Source of the DNA: an uncultured Acidobacteriia bacterium
GTDB lineage: Bacteria; Acidobacteriota; Terriglobia; Bryobacterales; Bryobacteraceae
Reading direction: 5' to 3'
Length of the DNA stretch: 54,449 bases
NCBI GenBank assembly: GCA_903929755.1
Contig: CAIYVZ010000138.1
Span: 1 to 54,449, forward strand
Translations under genes and position numbers: made by a program
The notes under the pieces: model-generated
What the model was told of the DNA's origin: nothing
Databases searched by the model: none
What the model saw: the letters and a program-made list of their open reading frames with translations, nothing else
Shown: piece after piece, positions 1-8,169 of the stretch
Layout: every line of letters begins with the position of its first letter
How positions within the stretch are numbered: the stretch's first letter is position 1

Positions 1-2306
1 AGGGTCGACCGGCTCACCGCCACGTCGTGATGGTCCGGGCCGAACTGCTTTAAGCCCGACTCCAGCGCCAGTTCGATCTGCCGCCGCGCTTCGGCGTGCT
101 CGCCCAAGTCGCGCAGGATGTTGGCCAGGGTCGACCGGTGCACCGCCACGTTGGGATGGTCCGGGCCGAACCGCTTTAAGCCCGACTCCAGCGCCAGTTC
201 GATCTGCCGCCGCGCTTCGGCGTGCTCGCCCAAGTCGCGCAGGATGTTGGCCAGGTTCGAGCGTTGCACCGCCACGTTGGGATCGTCCGGGCCGAACTGC
301 TTTAAGCCCGACTCCAGCGCGAGCACCAGGAAGTCACGGGCTTCGGCGTACAGGCCGCGAACATGAAGGTACAGGACTGCCTGGTTCAGGAGGCGGCCCA
401 AGGATGCCGGGCAGATCGAGTTTCGAGCGTGTTGCCGGATGGCCCGTGCGTGGGGCAGGAGGGCGTCACTAATGGCCGAGAACGGGAGTTCGGCGGATCC
501 GCAGGGGAATGCCTCGTTCGTGAGATTGCAGGCTGCGGCCAGGGATTGAGTGGTGGTCCCGGCTTCAGCCATTCGGGCGCGAGTGATCTGCTGGACGACT
601 CGGTGGAGGCTGTAGGCATTGGTGACTCCATCGACGCGTTCGCGGGTGATTAGAGAGTAGGTGGTGAGTTCGGTGATGAGTTCGGTCCAGCGGTCGGGGT
701 CCTGGAAGGCGTCGCGGAGGGCTTCGGGGAGTTCTGCCGCTCCGGCTTCGAGGAGTTCGGCTTTTTGGATGCGGTCGGGGTCGAACCAGGCGAAGAGGCA
801 GAGGAGATCGTAGGCTGCGGGGGCGTGGTCGGCGACGGCGTCGAGGGAGAGCGAGATGGCGGCGTGGACGGAGTCTTTGTAGTCGTGTCCCCTGGGGGCG
901 TGGGATAGCTTCTTTTGCCAGATTTCCCGGTAGTGTTTGAGGGGGAGGCCGTCACCCGCGTTCATGTAGGCGGCGGCGTGTTCGAGGGCGAGGATGAGGC
1001 CGTCGAGGTCCTTTGCGAGTCGTTGGGCAGCGGGACGGTCTGTCTGTTGGGTCCGGTCGAGAAGGAATTGGGTGGCTTCTTCCTGGGGCCAGAGGGTTGT
1101 GCTGACTGGGGTGGCGAGGCCATCCCAGTTTTGGTTGCGGGAGGTGATGAGGATGTCGCCCTTGCCGGTGAGGTGTTGGGTGATGGGGCGGAGGGTGTGG
1201 GGCGAGGTTGCGTTGTCGAAGATGACGAGCCAGGGGGAGAGGGTGGCGAGGTGGTGGAGGGTGCGGTGGGCGAGGGCGGTCTGGTCCTGGTCGGGGGGGA
1301 GGCCGAGTTCGGCGGCGACGGCGGAGAGGCTGGTGAGGAGGGAGAGTTCGTTTTCGGCGGGGAGCCAGACTCCTACGCGGTAGTTTGGGCGGCGCTGCTG
1401 AGCGAAGCGGAGGGCGAGTTGGGTCTTGCCGATGCCGCCGAGGCCGTGGAGGGCGGTGAGGGCGGTGGCACCCTGGGTGAGGGCGTGGTCGATTTGGGTG
1501 AGGAGGTGGGGACGGTCGTGGAAGGTGTGGGTAGGCGGGGGGATGAGCCAGAGGGAGGTGGGGGGCGCGGGGGTGAGACGGTCGATTTTGGATTCGATGA
1601 TGTCGAGCTGGGCGCGGATGGCGGAGAGCTGGTCCAGCGTCTCACCGTAGACGCGCTGCTGGAAGGCGATCCAGCTTTTGCTGAGGGCGGGGTCGCGGAG
1701 AACTTGTTCGTGCGCGTGGTGGAGGGCCTCTGGGAGGCGGGTGCGGAGGAAGGCGGCGAGTTCAGCAGGGAGCGGGGCGATGTTGAGGTTGAGGCTGGTG
1801 ACGGGGGCTTTGTCGATGGCTTGCCAACTGGCAAGGAGGGGCTCCATGTGGGTCCACCAGAGGTCGCGGAAGGGGGCGTCGGTGTAGAGGAGGCACTGGG
1901 GATCGAGGTCGGGGATGCCGGCGAAGACTTCCTCGGGGGGATGGAAAGTGAGGTAGTGGCTCCAGGAGGAGAACCACTCGGCGTGACCGGGGGGTGCGTC
2001 GGCTTCGAGGCTGGTGAGGGCCGCCTGGGTGGCGGGCAGCATGGATTTTTGGAGGTCGCGGCTGTGACTACCGCTGAAGCCCAGGCGGGCGGAGGTGATG
2101 AGGGCGGAGACCTTTGGGCCGGTCAACTTCATGACCATCTCGAGGGCGGGTTGGGCGAGTTTGCTGTCAGAGAGGAATTTGGCTACGGGGCCGCTGTAGG
2201 CGAGGAAAAGGCCTCCGGCGAGAGGGCCGAGCTGGGACATCGCGGCGACGCGAACTGCGCCGACGGCGAGGTCCCTGGCGGTGATGTTCTCGGGCAGGAG
2301 GGCCAC
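1..2306 (-). CDS. NB-ARC STAND NTPase with TPR repeats (C-terminus beyond window)
   Basis: One open minus-strand frame runs from a GTG at 2306 to the left edge (about 768 codons, no stop). GGAG lies 6 nt before the GTG, and an in-frame TGA lies just upstream. Residues 1-270 are a domain I do not recognise, hydrophobic around residues 9-40. The NB-ARC ATPase follows: P-loop GLGGIGKT with Lys294, Walker B WLVIFDNA near 358-365, then GDILITSRN and a GLPL-like LDGLILALEHAA. From about residue 635 come 42-residue kinesin-light-chain-type TPRs. STAND proteins of this build are signal-sensing switches; the bacterial ones often act in phage defence or regulation. It begins 71 nt after truB on the same strand. 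ATPase and TPR calls are firm. The effector role of the N-terminus is unknown. Confidence 0.88.
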   Translation of the reverse strand, partial: MALLPENITARDLAVGAVRVAAMSQLGPLAGGLFLAYSGPVAKFLSDSKLAQPALEMVMKLTGPKVSALITSARLGFSGSHSRDLQKSMLPATQAALTSLEADAPPGHAEWFSSWSHYLTFHPPEEVFAGIPDLDPQCLLYTDAPFRDLWWTHMEPLLASWQAIDKAPVTSLNLNIAPLPAELAAFLRTRLPEALHHAHEQVLRDPALSKSWIAFQQRVYGETLDQLSAIRAQLDIIESKIDRLTPAPPTSLWLIPPPTHTFHDRPHLLTQIDHALTQGATALTALHGLGGIGKTQLALRFAQQRRPNYRVGVWLPAENELSLLTSLSAVAAELGLPPDQDQTALAHRTLHHLATLSPWLVIFDNATSPHTLRPITQHLTGKGDILITSRNQNWDGLATPVSTTLWPQEEATQFLLDRTQQTDRPAAQRLAKDLDGLILALEHAAAYMNAGDGLPLKHYREIWQKKLSHAPRGHDYKDSVHAAISLSLDAVADHAPAAYDLLCLFAWFDPDRIQKAELLEAGAAELPEALRDAFQDPDRWTELITELTTYSLITRERVDGVTNAYSLHRVVQQITRARMAEAGTTTQSLAAACNLTNEAFPCGSAELPFSAISDALLPHARAIRQHARNSICPASLGRLLNQAVLYLHVRGLYAEARDFLVLALESGLKQFGPDDPNVAVQRSNLANILRDLGEHAEARRQIELALESGLKRFGPDHPNVAVHRSTLANILRDLGEHAEARRQIELALESGLKQFGPDHHDVAVSRST
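10..320 (-). repeat. Near-identical 126-bp tandem repeats encoding TPR units
   Basis: Two full 126-bp units (10-135, 136-261) and most of a third (262 to about 320) are almost identical at DNA level and encode 42-residue TPRs in frame. Differences are mostly single substitutions, for example CGG for CAG before TTCGGCCCGGAC in the sense strand. The third copy diverges after about 320, towards the N-terminal side of the repeat array. The array continues past the left edge, so the copy number cannot be counted. Confidence 0.9.
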
Positions 2307-2376
2307 GGTGCTCTCCAGCTTGTCAGGTTGCGAGGTGGATGGTCAAGGAAAGAAGGAATTTTCCGAGCTGGGGCGG

Positions 2377-3324
2377 CTAATCGGTGGCCATGACTACGGT
2401 GGGGTGGTAGAGGTGGGGGAGGACGGCTTCTCCGATGGCTACGAGGTCGCCGGAGGGGCTGAGGGCGCGGAGGAATTCGGAGCCGGGGTTTTGGCGGAAG
2501 GGGGAGACGTGGAAGTCGCGTCCCTGGCGGATCTGGCGGACGGTGGCTTCGTCGAGCGTGATGGCGGGGAGGGATGGGGGGAGGGTGTTGAGGGGGAGGA
2601 CGGCCTCGGCGAGGCGGTCTTCGTCCTTGAGTGCCTGGAGGGCTTCGAGGGTCCAGGCTTGCTCGATGGTGAAAGCCCCGGAGGTGGTGCGGGTGAGTTC
2701 TTCGATGTGGGCGCCGCAGCCTAAGGCTATGCCCCATTCATGGGCGATGGAACGGATGTAGGTTCCGGTGGTGCAGCGGACGTGGATGCGGGCGCGGTCG
2801 GCGTCGAAGCCACGGAGTTCGAGTTCTTCGATGGTGATGCGGACGGGGGCGAGATCGACGGGCTTGTTTTCGCGGACGAGCTTGTAGGCGGGGACGCCAC
2901 CGATCTTCTTGGCGGAGACGGGGGGCGGGACCTGGTCGATTTCTCCGCGCATGGGGGCGAGGTGTTGTTCGAGAAGCTCGGGCGTTAGACGCAAGTCGCC
3001 TTCATTGCCAAGCGGCGTGACGGGGCCGGGGTCTCCGGCGCGGTCGTAGGTGGTGGTGGCGAAGCCGAAGCGAACGACGGCGTCGTAGGTCTTGGTGGAG
3101 TTTTCGAGGAAGCGGGCGAGGCGGGTGGCCTGGCCGATCATGATGGGCAGGACGCCGGTGGCGATGGGGTCGAGGGTGCCGAGGTGACCGACGCGTTTGG
3201 TGCCGGCGATGCCGCGCATACGGGCGACGACGTCATGGGAGGTCCAGCCGGCGGGTTTATTGACGACAATGACGCCATCTGGTGCGGCCTGCACCATTTT
3301 AGTTCGGGAGTTAGATTGATTCAC
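2377..3324 (-). CDS. truB: tRNA pseudouridine(55) synthase TruB
   Basis: A 315-residue protein that isomerises uridine 55 in the T-loop of tRNAs. The family motif GTLDPIATGVLP is present with the catalytic Asp at residue 52. It is preceded by the VNKPAGWTSHDVV segment and followed by the KTYDAVVRFG strand. The C-terminus holds the usual extra domain and the length is normal for the family. The first nine residues are variable, and an internal Met10 is an alternative start. Its start overlaps the stop of the upstream M28 peptidase gene by 4 bp, so the two are probably translationally coupled. Confidence 0.96.
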   Translation of the reverse strand: MNQSNSRTKMVQAAPDGVIVVNKPAGWTSHDVVARMRGIAGTKRVGHLGTLDPIATGVLPIMIGQATRLARFLENSTKTYDAVVRFGFATTTYDRAGDPGPVTPLGNEGDLRLTPELLEQHLAPMRGEIDQVPPPVSAKKIGGVPAYKLVRENKPVDLAPVRITIEELELRGFDADRARIHVRCTTGTYIRSIAHEWGIALGCGAHIEELTRTTSGAFTIEQAWTLEALQALKDEDRLAEAVLPLNTLPPSLPAITLDEATVRQIRQGRDFHVSPFRQNPGSEFLRALSPSGDLVAIGEAVLPHLYHPTVVMATD

Positions 3325-4238
3325 TTTTGTTGTTCGAGGAGTTCTAAGGAGCGGAGGAGGACGACGCCGAGGATGTCGAAGCTTTTGGGGCTGAGTTTAT
3401 CGAGGGTGTCCTGGGTGGTGTGCCAGAAGGTGGCTTGGGAGTCGAAGTCGATGAGGTCGAGGGCTTTGACGCCGGCGAGCAGGAAGGGCATGTGGTCGTC
3501 GGCGACGGGACCGCCGCGACGGGGGAAGGAGGCGGAGAAGCCGAGGGAGTCGGCGGCGCCCCAGACGAGGTCCCGGAGGGCTGGGGAGGAGTTTTCTTCC
3601 CAGACGAGGCGGAAGTTCTTGTCGCCGATCATATCGACATTGAGGAGGGCTTTGATTTTGGAGACGGTACCGTCCTGCTGCCATTTGGTGGCGAGGTGGC
3701 GGCTGCCGTAGAGGGAATCGGTATCGGTCCAGTCGCGGACGGCTTCTTCGCCGTCGAAGAAGACGAGGAGGACGTCGTCCTGGCGGGGGCGGCCCTTGAG
3801 GGTGGCGGCGAGTTCGAGGAGGAAGCCGGTGGAGGAGCCACCGTCGTTGGCGCCGAGGAAGTTGGCCATCTTTTTGGTGTCGTAGTGGCCGGTGACGGCA
3901 ATGATCTTGTTGGAAGAGCCGTTGCCCGATTTGCCGGGGAAGCGGCAGAGGATGTTTTCGAAAGCGACGGGGCCGTCGGGGGTGGGGGCGGTGAAGGAGT
4001 CGGTGGAGAGGGTGCAACCGGAGGTGGCGAGGGTTTGTTTGATCCAGGAGCGCTGTTTGGCGATGGCGGGGGAACCGGAGTGGCGGGGGCCGAAGGAGAC
4101 GGCTTTGGCGGTGAGCGAGAGGGCGTCGGCACCGGAGAAGGGTTTGGCGGCGGCGAGGCTGGGGGTGGGGGTGAGGAAAGCCTGGGTCAGCAGGGCCAGA
4201 GCCGGAAGGACCGGAGCCAGTGGGTGTCGTGTGGACAT
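3321..4238 (-). CDS. Secreted M28-family zinc peptidase / glutaminyl-cyclase-like
   Basis: A 305-residue protein with an N-terminal signal peptide (hydrophobic stretch ending near TPSLAAA). The M28 metal-site motifs appear in order: TGHYDTK, ANDGGSSTG, FFDGEE, NVDMIGD and a late DDHMPF. This pattern and length match the bacterial members near glutaminyl-peptide cyclotransferase, which cyclise N-terminal Gln, as well as small aminopeptidases. Sequence alone does not settle which reaction is catalysed. The protein is probably periplasmic. It is divergent from the RodZ-like gene and overlaps truB by 4 bp. Confidence 0.88.
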   Translation of the reverse strand: MSTRHPLAPVLPALALLTQAFLTPTPSLAAAKPFSGADALSLTAKAVSFGPRHSGSPAIAKQRSWIKQTLATSGCTLSTDSFTAPTPDGPVAFENILCRFPGKSGNGSSNKIIAVTGHYDTKKMANFLGANDGGSSTGFLLELAATLKGRPRQDDVLLVFFDGEEAVRDWTDTDSLYGSRHLATKWQQDGTVSKIKALLNVDMIGDKNFRLVWEENSSPALRDLVWGAADSLGFSASFPRRGGPVADDHMPFLLAGVKALDLIDFDSQATFWHTTQDTLDKLSPKSFDILGVVLLRSLELLEQQK

Positions 4239-4348
4239 GAAAATATTAGTTTACCTGTTGCGGCGGGGTGAATACTAAGTGTAAACCACACTGAAACAAC
4301 AACTTGACATTTGAATGATGTAGACTAACGCACAAGGAGAACGTACAA

Positions 4349-5228
4349 GTGGTGCTAAGCGGAGTGGGTGCAACCCTTCGCGAGGAGAGGCTGCGGCGTC
4401 AGTTCACACTGGAGCACGTTTCGAACGTGACTCGGATCTCAGCCAGGTACCTCGAGGCTATCGAAAATGACCGCCTGGAAGAATTGCCCGGGGTGGTCTT
4501 CACGCGTGGCTTTGTGCGGCAGTACTCCCGTTTTCTGGAGCTGCCGGCGGAGGAATTGCTGGCGCGGCTGCCGAAGGTAGATGTCGAGCATGCGTCGCTG
4601 CCTGTGCCACCTCCGAAGGAGCGGCGTCCGCTGTGGAATCCGCGATGGAATCTGCCCGGGATGGCGTTGGGGGTGGCGACGGTAGTGGTTGCGGCGGTGG
4701 GCGGGGCGTGGTTTTATTTCGATTTAACTCCAGTGTTTGTGGCGGCAGCGAAGGCTGGGGTGGCGACGGCGCGGAGTCAACAGGCGGCGAAAAACCAGCA
4801 ACAGGCGGCAGGGCAAACAACGCCGCAGGCGCAGGTGCCACGGGCTGCGCTGCCGGAGGCTGGGGAGACGGCAAAAGCGGACCAGGCTACCGAGGTAAAG
4901 GCGACGCCCGAGCCGGCGACTGGCGACGCAAAGACCGGGGCGGTTCAGGTTCTGCTGCGGGCCCATGGGGATGCGTGGGTTCAGGTGGTGGCGGACGGGA
5001 AGAAGGCGTTCACGGGGATGTTGCATCGGAACGATTCGCGGGAGATTTCCGGGAATCAACTGGTACGCGTGATGACGGGGAATGCGGGGGGGGCTGGAGA
5101 TCTCACTGAACGGGCGGGTGCTGGAGCCGCTGGGGCCGGTGGGGGAGGTTCGGACGATTCGATTGACGGCGGAGGGACTGGTGCCGGAGATTAAGAATCC
5201 AGAGCAGATGGGCGCAGGGCCGATTTAA
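4349..5228 (+). CDS. RodZ-like HTH membrane protein with DUF4115 domain, apparent frameshift
   Basis: It starts at GTG 4349 with AAGGAG 9 nt upstream. Residues 1-75 form the HTH_25 helix-turn-helix typical of RodZ (GATLREERLRRQ, TRISARYLEAIE, LPGVVFTRGFVRQY). A proline-rich linker and one transmembrane helix (about 108-130) follow, then an Ala/Gln-rich linker and a C-terminal DUF4115 domain. In the raw frame translation ends at 5194 with a low-complexity Gly/Ala tail. Removing one G from the run of eight G at 5086-5093 restores the expected end of the domain (GLEISLNGRVLEPLG, then GEVRTIRLTAEGLVPEIKNP), ending at TAA 5226-5228. RodZ links the cytoskeleton to cell-shape control. The identity is good. 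The frameshift may be a sequencing error or a real mutation. Confidence 0.85.
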
Positions 5229-5321
5229 GCCGGAAGCCGGGACCGCGAGGGTAAGCGCACCCTTCATAATCTGACGAGTTTTCACGGGTGCGAAAGCAGG
5301 TAGCGCGGAACAGGTGAGGTA

Positions 5322-6044
5322 TCAGGCGGAGGGGGGGCGGTCCGCGGTGGCGCCGAATTCGCGGGCCCGGAGGCGGGCGGCTTTGAGGCGGCGGCGTTCG
5401 GCGGCGGCGGTTCTGTTGACGGCGATGCGTTCGCGCTGGCGGTGGCGTTCGGCGTCGAGGAGTTCGGCGCGGCGGCGAAGCTTGGTGCTGTCATCGACGA
5501 CGCCCCAGAATTTGCCAAAGTAGCTGAGGGCAGAGACCACGGAGAAGAAGACGACGACGTAGAGGGAGAGGGTGGCCCAGCGCGTCATGTCCGGGTGGCG
5601 GATGCTGAGGAGCAGGAACGAGATGGCGACGACCTGGAAGAAGGTCTTGGTCTTGCCGAGTTCGTTGGCCTGGATGGTATAGCCTTCGGCGGCGGCGATG
5701 CTGCGGAGGCCGCTGACGGCGAATTCGCGTCCGATGAGGAGTACTACGAGCCAACTGCGGATGGCACCGAGCTGAACGAGGGAGATGAGGGCGGCGGAGA
5801 CGAGGAGCTTGTCCGCGATGGGATCGAGGAGGGTACCGATGGTGGTGACTTGTTTCCAGCGGCGGGCGAGGTAGCCGTCGAGAAGATCAGTGGCGGCGGC
5901 GAGCCAGAAGATGATGAGGGCGACAAGGTCATTGGTGATGACAGCGCCCTGCCAGTGAAGGACGATGCTCTCCTGCAGCAACGCCGCCACCAGAAGGGGG
6001 ACGAGGAAGATGCGGGCCAGGGTGAGACTGTTTGGCAGATTCAT
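5322..6044 (-). CDS. pgsA: CDP-diacylglycerol--glycerol-3-phosphate 3-phosphatidyltransferase
   Basis: A 240-residue integral membrane enzyme that makes phosphatidylglycerophosphate, the first committed step of phosphatidylglycerol synthesis. The CDP-alcohol phosphotransferase signature DG-x2-AR-x8-G-x3-D-x3-D is complete (DLLDGYLARR, then TIGTLLDPIADK). Several hydrophobic helices follow. The last 60 residues are an Arg/Ala-rich, probably helical cytoplasmic tail, longer than in many PgsA proteins. A good promoter lies directly upstream at 6066-6093. Confidence 0.93.
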   Translation of the reverse strand: MNLPNSLTLARIFLVPLLVAALLQESIVLHWQGAVITNDLVALIIFWLAAATDLLDGYLARRWKQVTTIGTLLDPIADKLLVSAALISLVQLGAIRSWLVVLLIGREFAVSGLRSIAAAEGYTIQANELGKTKTFFQVVAISFLLLSIRHPDMTRWATLSLYVVVFFSVVSALSYFGKFWGVVDDSTKLRRRAELLDAERHRQRERIAVNRTAAAERRRLKAARLRAREFGATADRPPSA

Positions 6045-6065
6045 CGCAGTCGGGCAGTTGTGGGA

Positions 6066-6093
6066 ATCATACCAGATTCACGGGACTTGACAA
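6066..6093 (-). promoter_or_regulatory. Sigma70-type promoter for pgsA
   Basis: Reading the minus strand, TTGTCA (6088-6093) and TATGAT (6066-6071) are separated by 16 bp, upstream of the pgsA ATG at 6044. Each box matches the consensus at 5 of 6 positions. Confidence 0.55.
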
Positions 6094-6234
6094 GGTTTTT
6101 GAAAAAGATATTGAAATGAAGGCTGGGCCTATGCTAAGTCGTTTACTTCAGCTAGTTTAGGAGAAGTGCTGCAGATCAGGTCAAAGTGCAAAAGCTACTG
6201 AATCCAGAGAAGTTGCAAGAGCGAAGCCGGAGTT

Positions 6235-7569
6235 CTACACAGAATTTTCCACAGGGTCTACAGAGGATGTTTTGACTAAATAACGGCTCAGGATTTGCTG
6301 AAGAGAGGCGGGGGCGTCGACCTCAATTTCACAAACATTTCCCTGATAGTCCTCGTGGCGAATTCGACCTCGTGCATGAAGCATAGCGATGGAAGCGCCG
6401 TCTTTCATCGGAATTCGGAAAAGAACGGTCTCAACGAGATCGAATTGTAACACTTCGTCGAGCATTTTAAGTAACTCGGGAATACCTTCGCCGGTGCGAC
6501 CGCTGGTGAGGACGACGGGAGTACCAGCGGACCTGCTGCTACCTTCGAGCAGGCGAGCTCCGAGGACTTCGGCGGGGAGACGTTCGCCTTCCATTTGGTC
6601 ACACTTATTGAGGACGAGAATTTGGGGGGTCTCGGCGGCATCGATCTCGGCGAGGACGCGGAGGACTTCGGTGACCTGAGTGGAGGCCTGGTCGGAAGAG
6701 ACATCGACGATATGGAGGATGAGGTGGGCGTCGGCGACCTCTTCGAGGGTAGCGCGGAAAGCCTGGACGAGGGTAGTGGGGAGGTTGCGGATGAAGCCGA
6801 CAGTATCGGAGAGGAGAATTCGGCGGCGGGAGGGGAGGGTGAGAGAGCGGACGGTGGGATCGAGGGTGGCGAACATGCGGGCGTCGGCGAGAACTCCGGC
6901 GGAGGTGATGCGATTGAAGAGAGTGGATTTGCCGGCGTTGGTGTAACCTGCCAGAGAAACGGTGGGGATGGGGACAGAGATGCGGCTCTGGCGATGCAGG
7001 AGGCGGCCGGCGCGGACATTTTCGAGGTGTCCTTCGAGTTTCTTGATACGGATGGCAATGCGGCGGCGGTCGGTTTCGAGCTTGGTTTCACCGGGACCGC
7101 GGGTGCCGATGCCGCCGCCCTGGCGGGTGAGGGAGACGCCCTGACCGGCGAGGCGGGGGAGGATGTATTTGAGCTGGGCGAGTTCGACCTGCAGGCCACC
7201 TTCGGCGGTGCGGGCGCGACTGGCGAAGATATCGAGGATGAGCTGGGTGCGGTCAATGACGCGAACGCCGATGGTCCGTTCGAGATTGCGCTGCTGGGTG
7301 GGGGAGAGATCGTTATCAACGATGACGACGTCGGCCTGGGCGGCTTCGGCATTTTCCTTAAGTTCCTGAACCTTGCCCTGGCCAAGAAGGGTGGCGGAGT
7401 CGGCGAGGGGGCGGACCTGGAAAAACTCTCCGACGATTTCGGCACCGGCGGAGAGGGCGAGTTCTTTGAGTTCGCGGAAGGATTCAGCCGCGCCGGATGA
7501 GACCTGGCCCCGGCGGCGTTCGAAACCGGCGAGGATGGCTTTTTCAGGAGATTGAGCAGTCGATATCAA
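6235..7569 (-). CDS. hflX: Ribosome-associated GTPase HflX
   Basis: GTP-binding protein that splits or rescues stalled 70S ribosomes. It has the HflX N-terminal domain (LLGQGKVQELKE, VIVDNDLSPTQQRNLE), the Gly-rich linker GGGIGTRGPGETKLETDRRRI, and the G domain with G1 GYTNAGKSTLFN, the DPTVR switch, G3 DTVGFI and G4 NKCD. An ATG at 7680 would also be in frame. It would overlap hfq by about 89 bp and add a Pro-rich stretch that is probably hfq read in another frame, so I prefer the TTG at 7569, which has no strong ribosome-binding site. The hfq-hflX order matches the conserved operon known from Proteobacteria. Confidence 0.93.
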   Translation of the reverse strand: MISTAQSPEKAILAGFERRRGQVSSGAAESFRELKELALSAGAEIVGEFFQVRPLADSATLLGQGKVQELKENAEAAQADVVIVDNDLSPTQQRNLERTIGVRVIDRTQLILDIFASRARTAEGGLQVELAQLKYILPRLAGQGVSLTRQGGGIGTRGPGETKLETDRRRIAIRIKKLEGHLENVRAGRLLHRQSRISVPIPTVSLAGYTNAGKSTLFNRITSAGVLADARMFATLDPTVRSLTLPSRRRILLSDTVGFIRNLPTTLVQAFRATLEEVADAHLILHIVDVSSDQASTQVTEVLRVLAEIDAAETPQILVLNKCDQMEGERLPAEVLGARLLEGSSRSAGTPVVLTSGRTGEGIPELLKMLDEVLQFDLVETVLFRIPMKDGASIAMLHARGRIRHEDYQGNVCEIEVDAPASLQQILSRYLVKTSSVDPVENSV

Positions 7570-7591
7570 TAGAAAATGAGTCTGGAGAGAC

Positions 7592-7915
7592 TTAGCCCTC
7601 GGGGTGTCCGGGGACGCTAAGGGCGATTGCGGGATTGTGCACAGGGGCGGCGGGAGGGCCGGGGACGTGCGGCGCGGCAACAGGAGCGACGTAGGGCTGG
7701 TGCGGGGCGACGCGTCCGGTGACGACGGTCGAGACGGCGTGCTTGAAGATCAGCTGGTCCTGATTGTTGGTTTCGAGCACGAGGGAATATTTATCGAAAC
7801 TTTTGATCCGGCCGGAGAGTTTGACGCCGCTAAGAAGGTAAATTGCAACGAGGCTCTTTTCTTTGCGAGCGTTATTGAGAAAGCTGTCCTGGATGTTTTG
7901 GGCCTGTTTTTCCAT
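7592..7915 (-). CDS. hfq: RNA chaperone Hfq
   Basis: A 107-residue Sm-like protein that forms hexamers and pairs small RNAs with mRNAs. Sm1 is visible as [19 protein letters not shown] with YSLVLE, and Sm2 as [11 protein letters not shown], close to the canonical YKHAIST. A Pro/Ala-rich tail of about 35 residues follows the Sm core. It lies immediately upstream of hflX on the same strand and is divergent from the amidohydrolase gene. Its presence makes Hfq-dependent small RNA regulation likely in this genome. Confidence 0.96.
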   Translation of the reverse strand: MEKQAQNIQDSFLNNARKEKSLVAIYLLSGVKLSGRIKSFDKYSLVLETNNQDQLIFKHAVSTVVTGRVAPHQPYVAPVAAPHVPGPPAAPVHNPAIALSVPGHPEG

Positions 7916-8169
7916 CTTAATTTGATTACCCGCTCGTGCGAAAAGGCGTTGCCGCCAACGGCACCACCAAATACAGAGAGTGTGGCGAAAAAGCTAATTG
8001 TAACTCAGAAGTGACTGCGGTACCAGCCCGTGAAGAACCAAACCGTGGTGTGAGCGCAAAAAAAGAAGAGCTGCGTTGCGGGCGGGGCGGCTGGGGACGG
8101 CGTTGCGGAGACGACGGGGGGAGGGGGGACGTGGGGCCGCGGGGGCGGATTCGAGATAGACTTACTGCC

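Noticed and set aside
1-330. CRISPR-like array
   Set aside because: The repeats are 126 bp without spacers and encode TPRs in frame.
915-2393. 492-residue plus-strand ORF rich in Gly and Glu
   Set aside because: It is the antisense of the NB-ARC gene. Its composition is what a GC-rich coding strand gives when read backwards, and it has no motif.
5086-5093. Programmed ribosomal frameshift as the main reading of the RodZ-like gene
   Set aside because: A G-run length error or mutation is the simpler reading, and no stimulator structure was identified.
7936-8169. N-terminal extension of the amidohydrolase
   Set aside because: Arg/Gly-rich, before a clear signal peptide at 8170.
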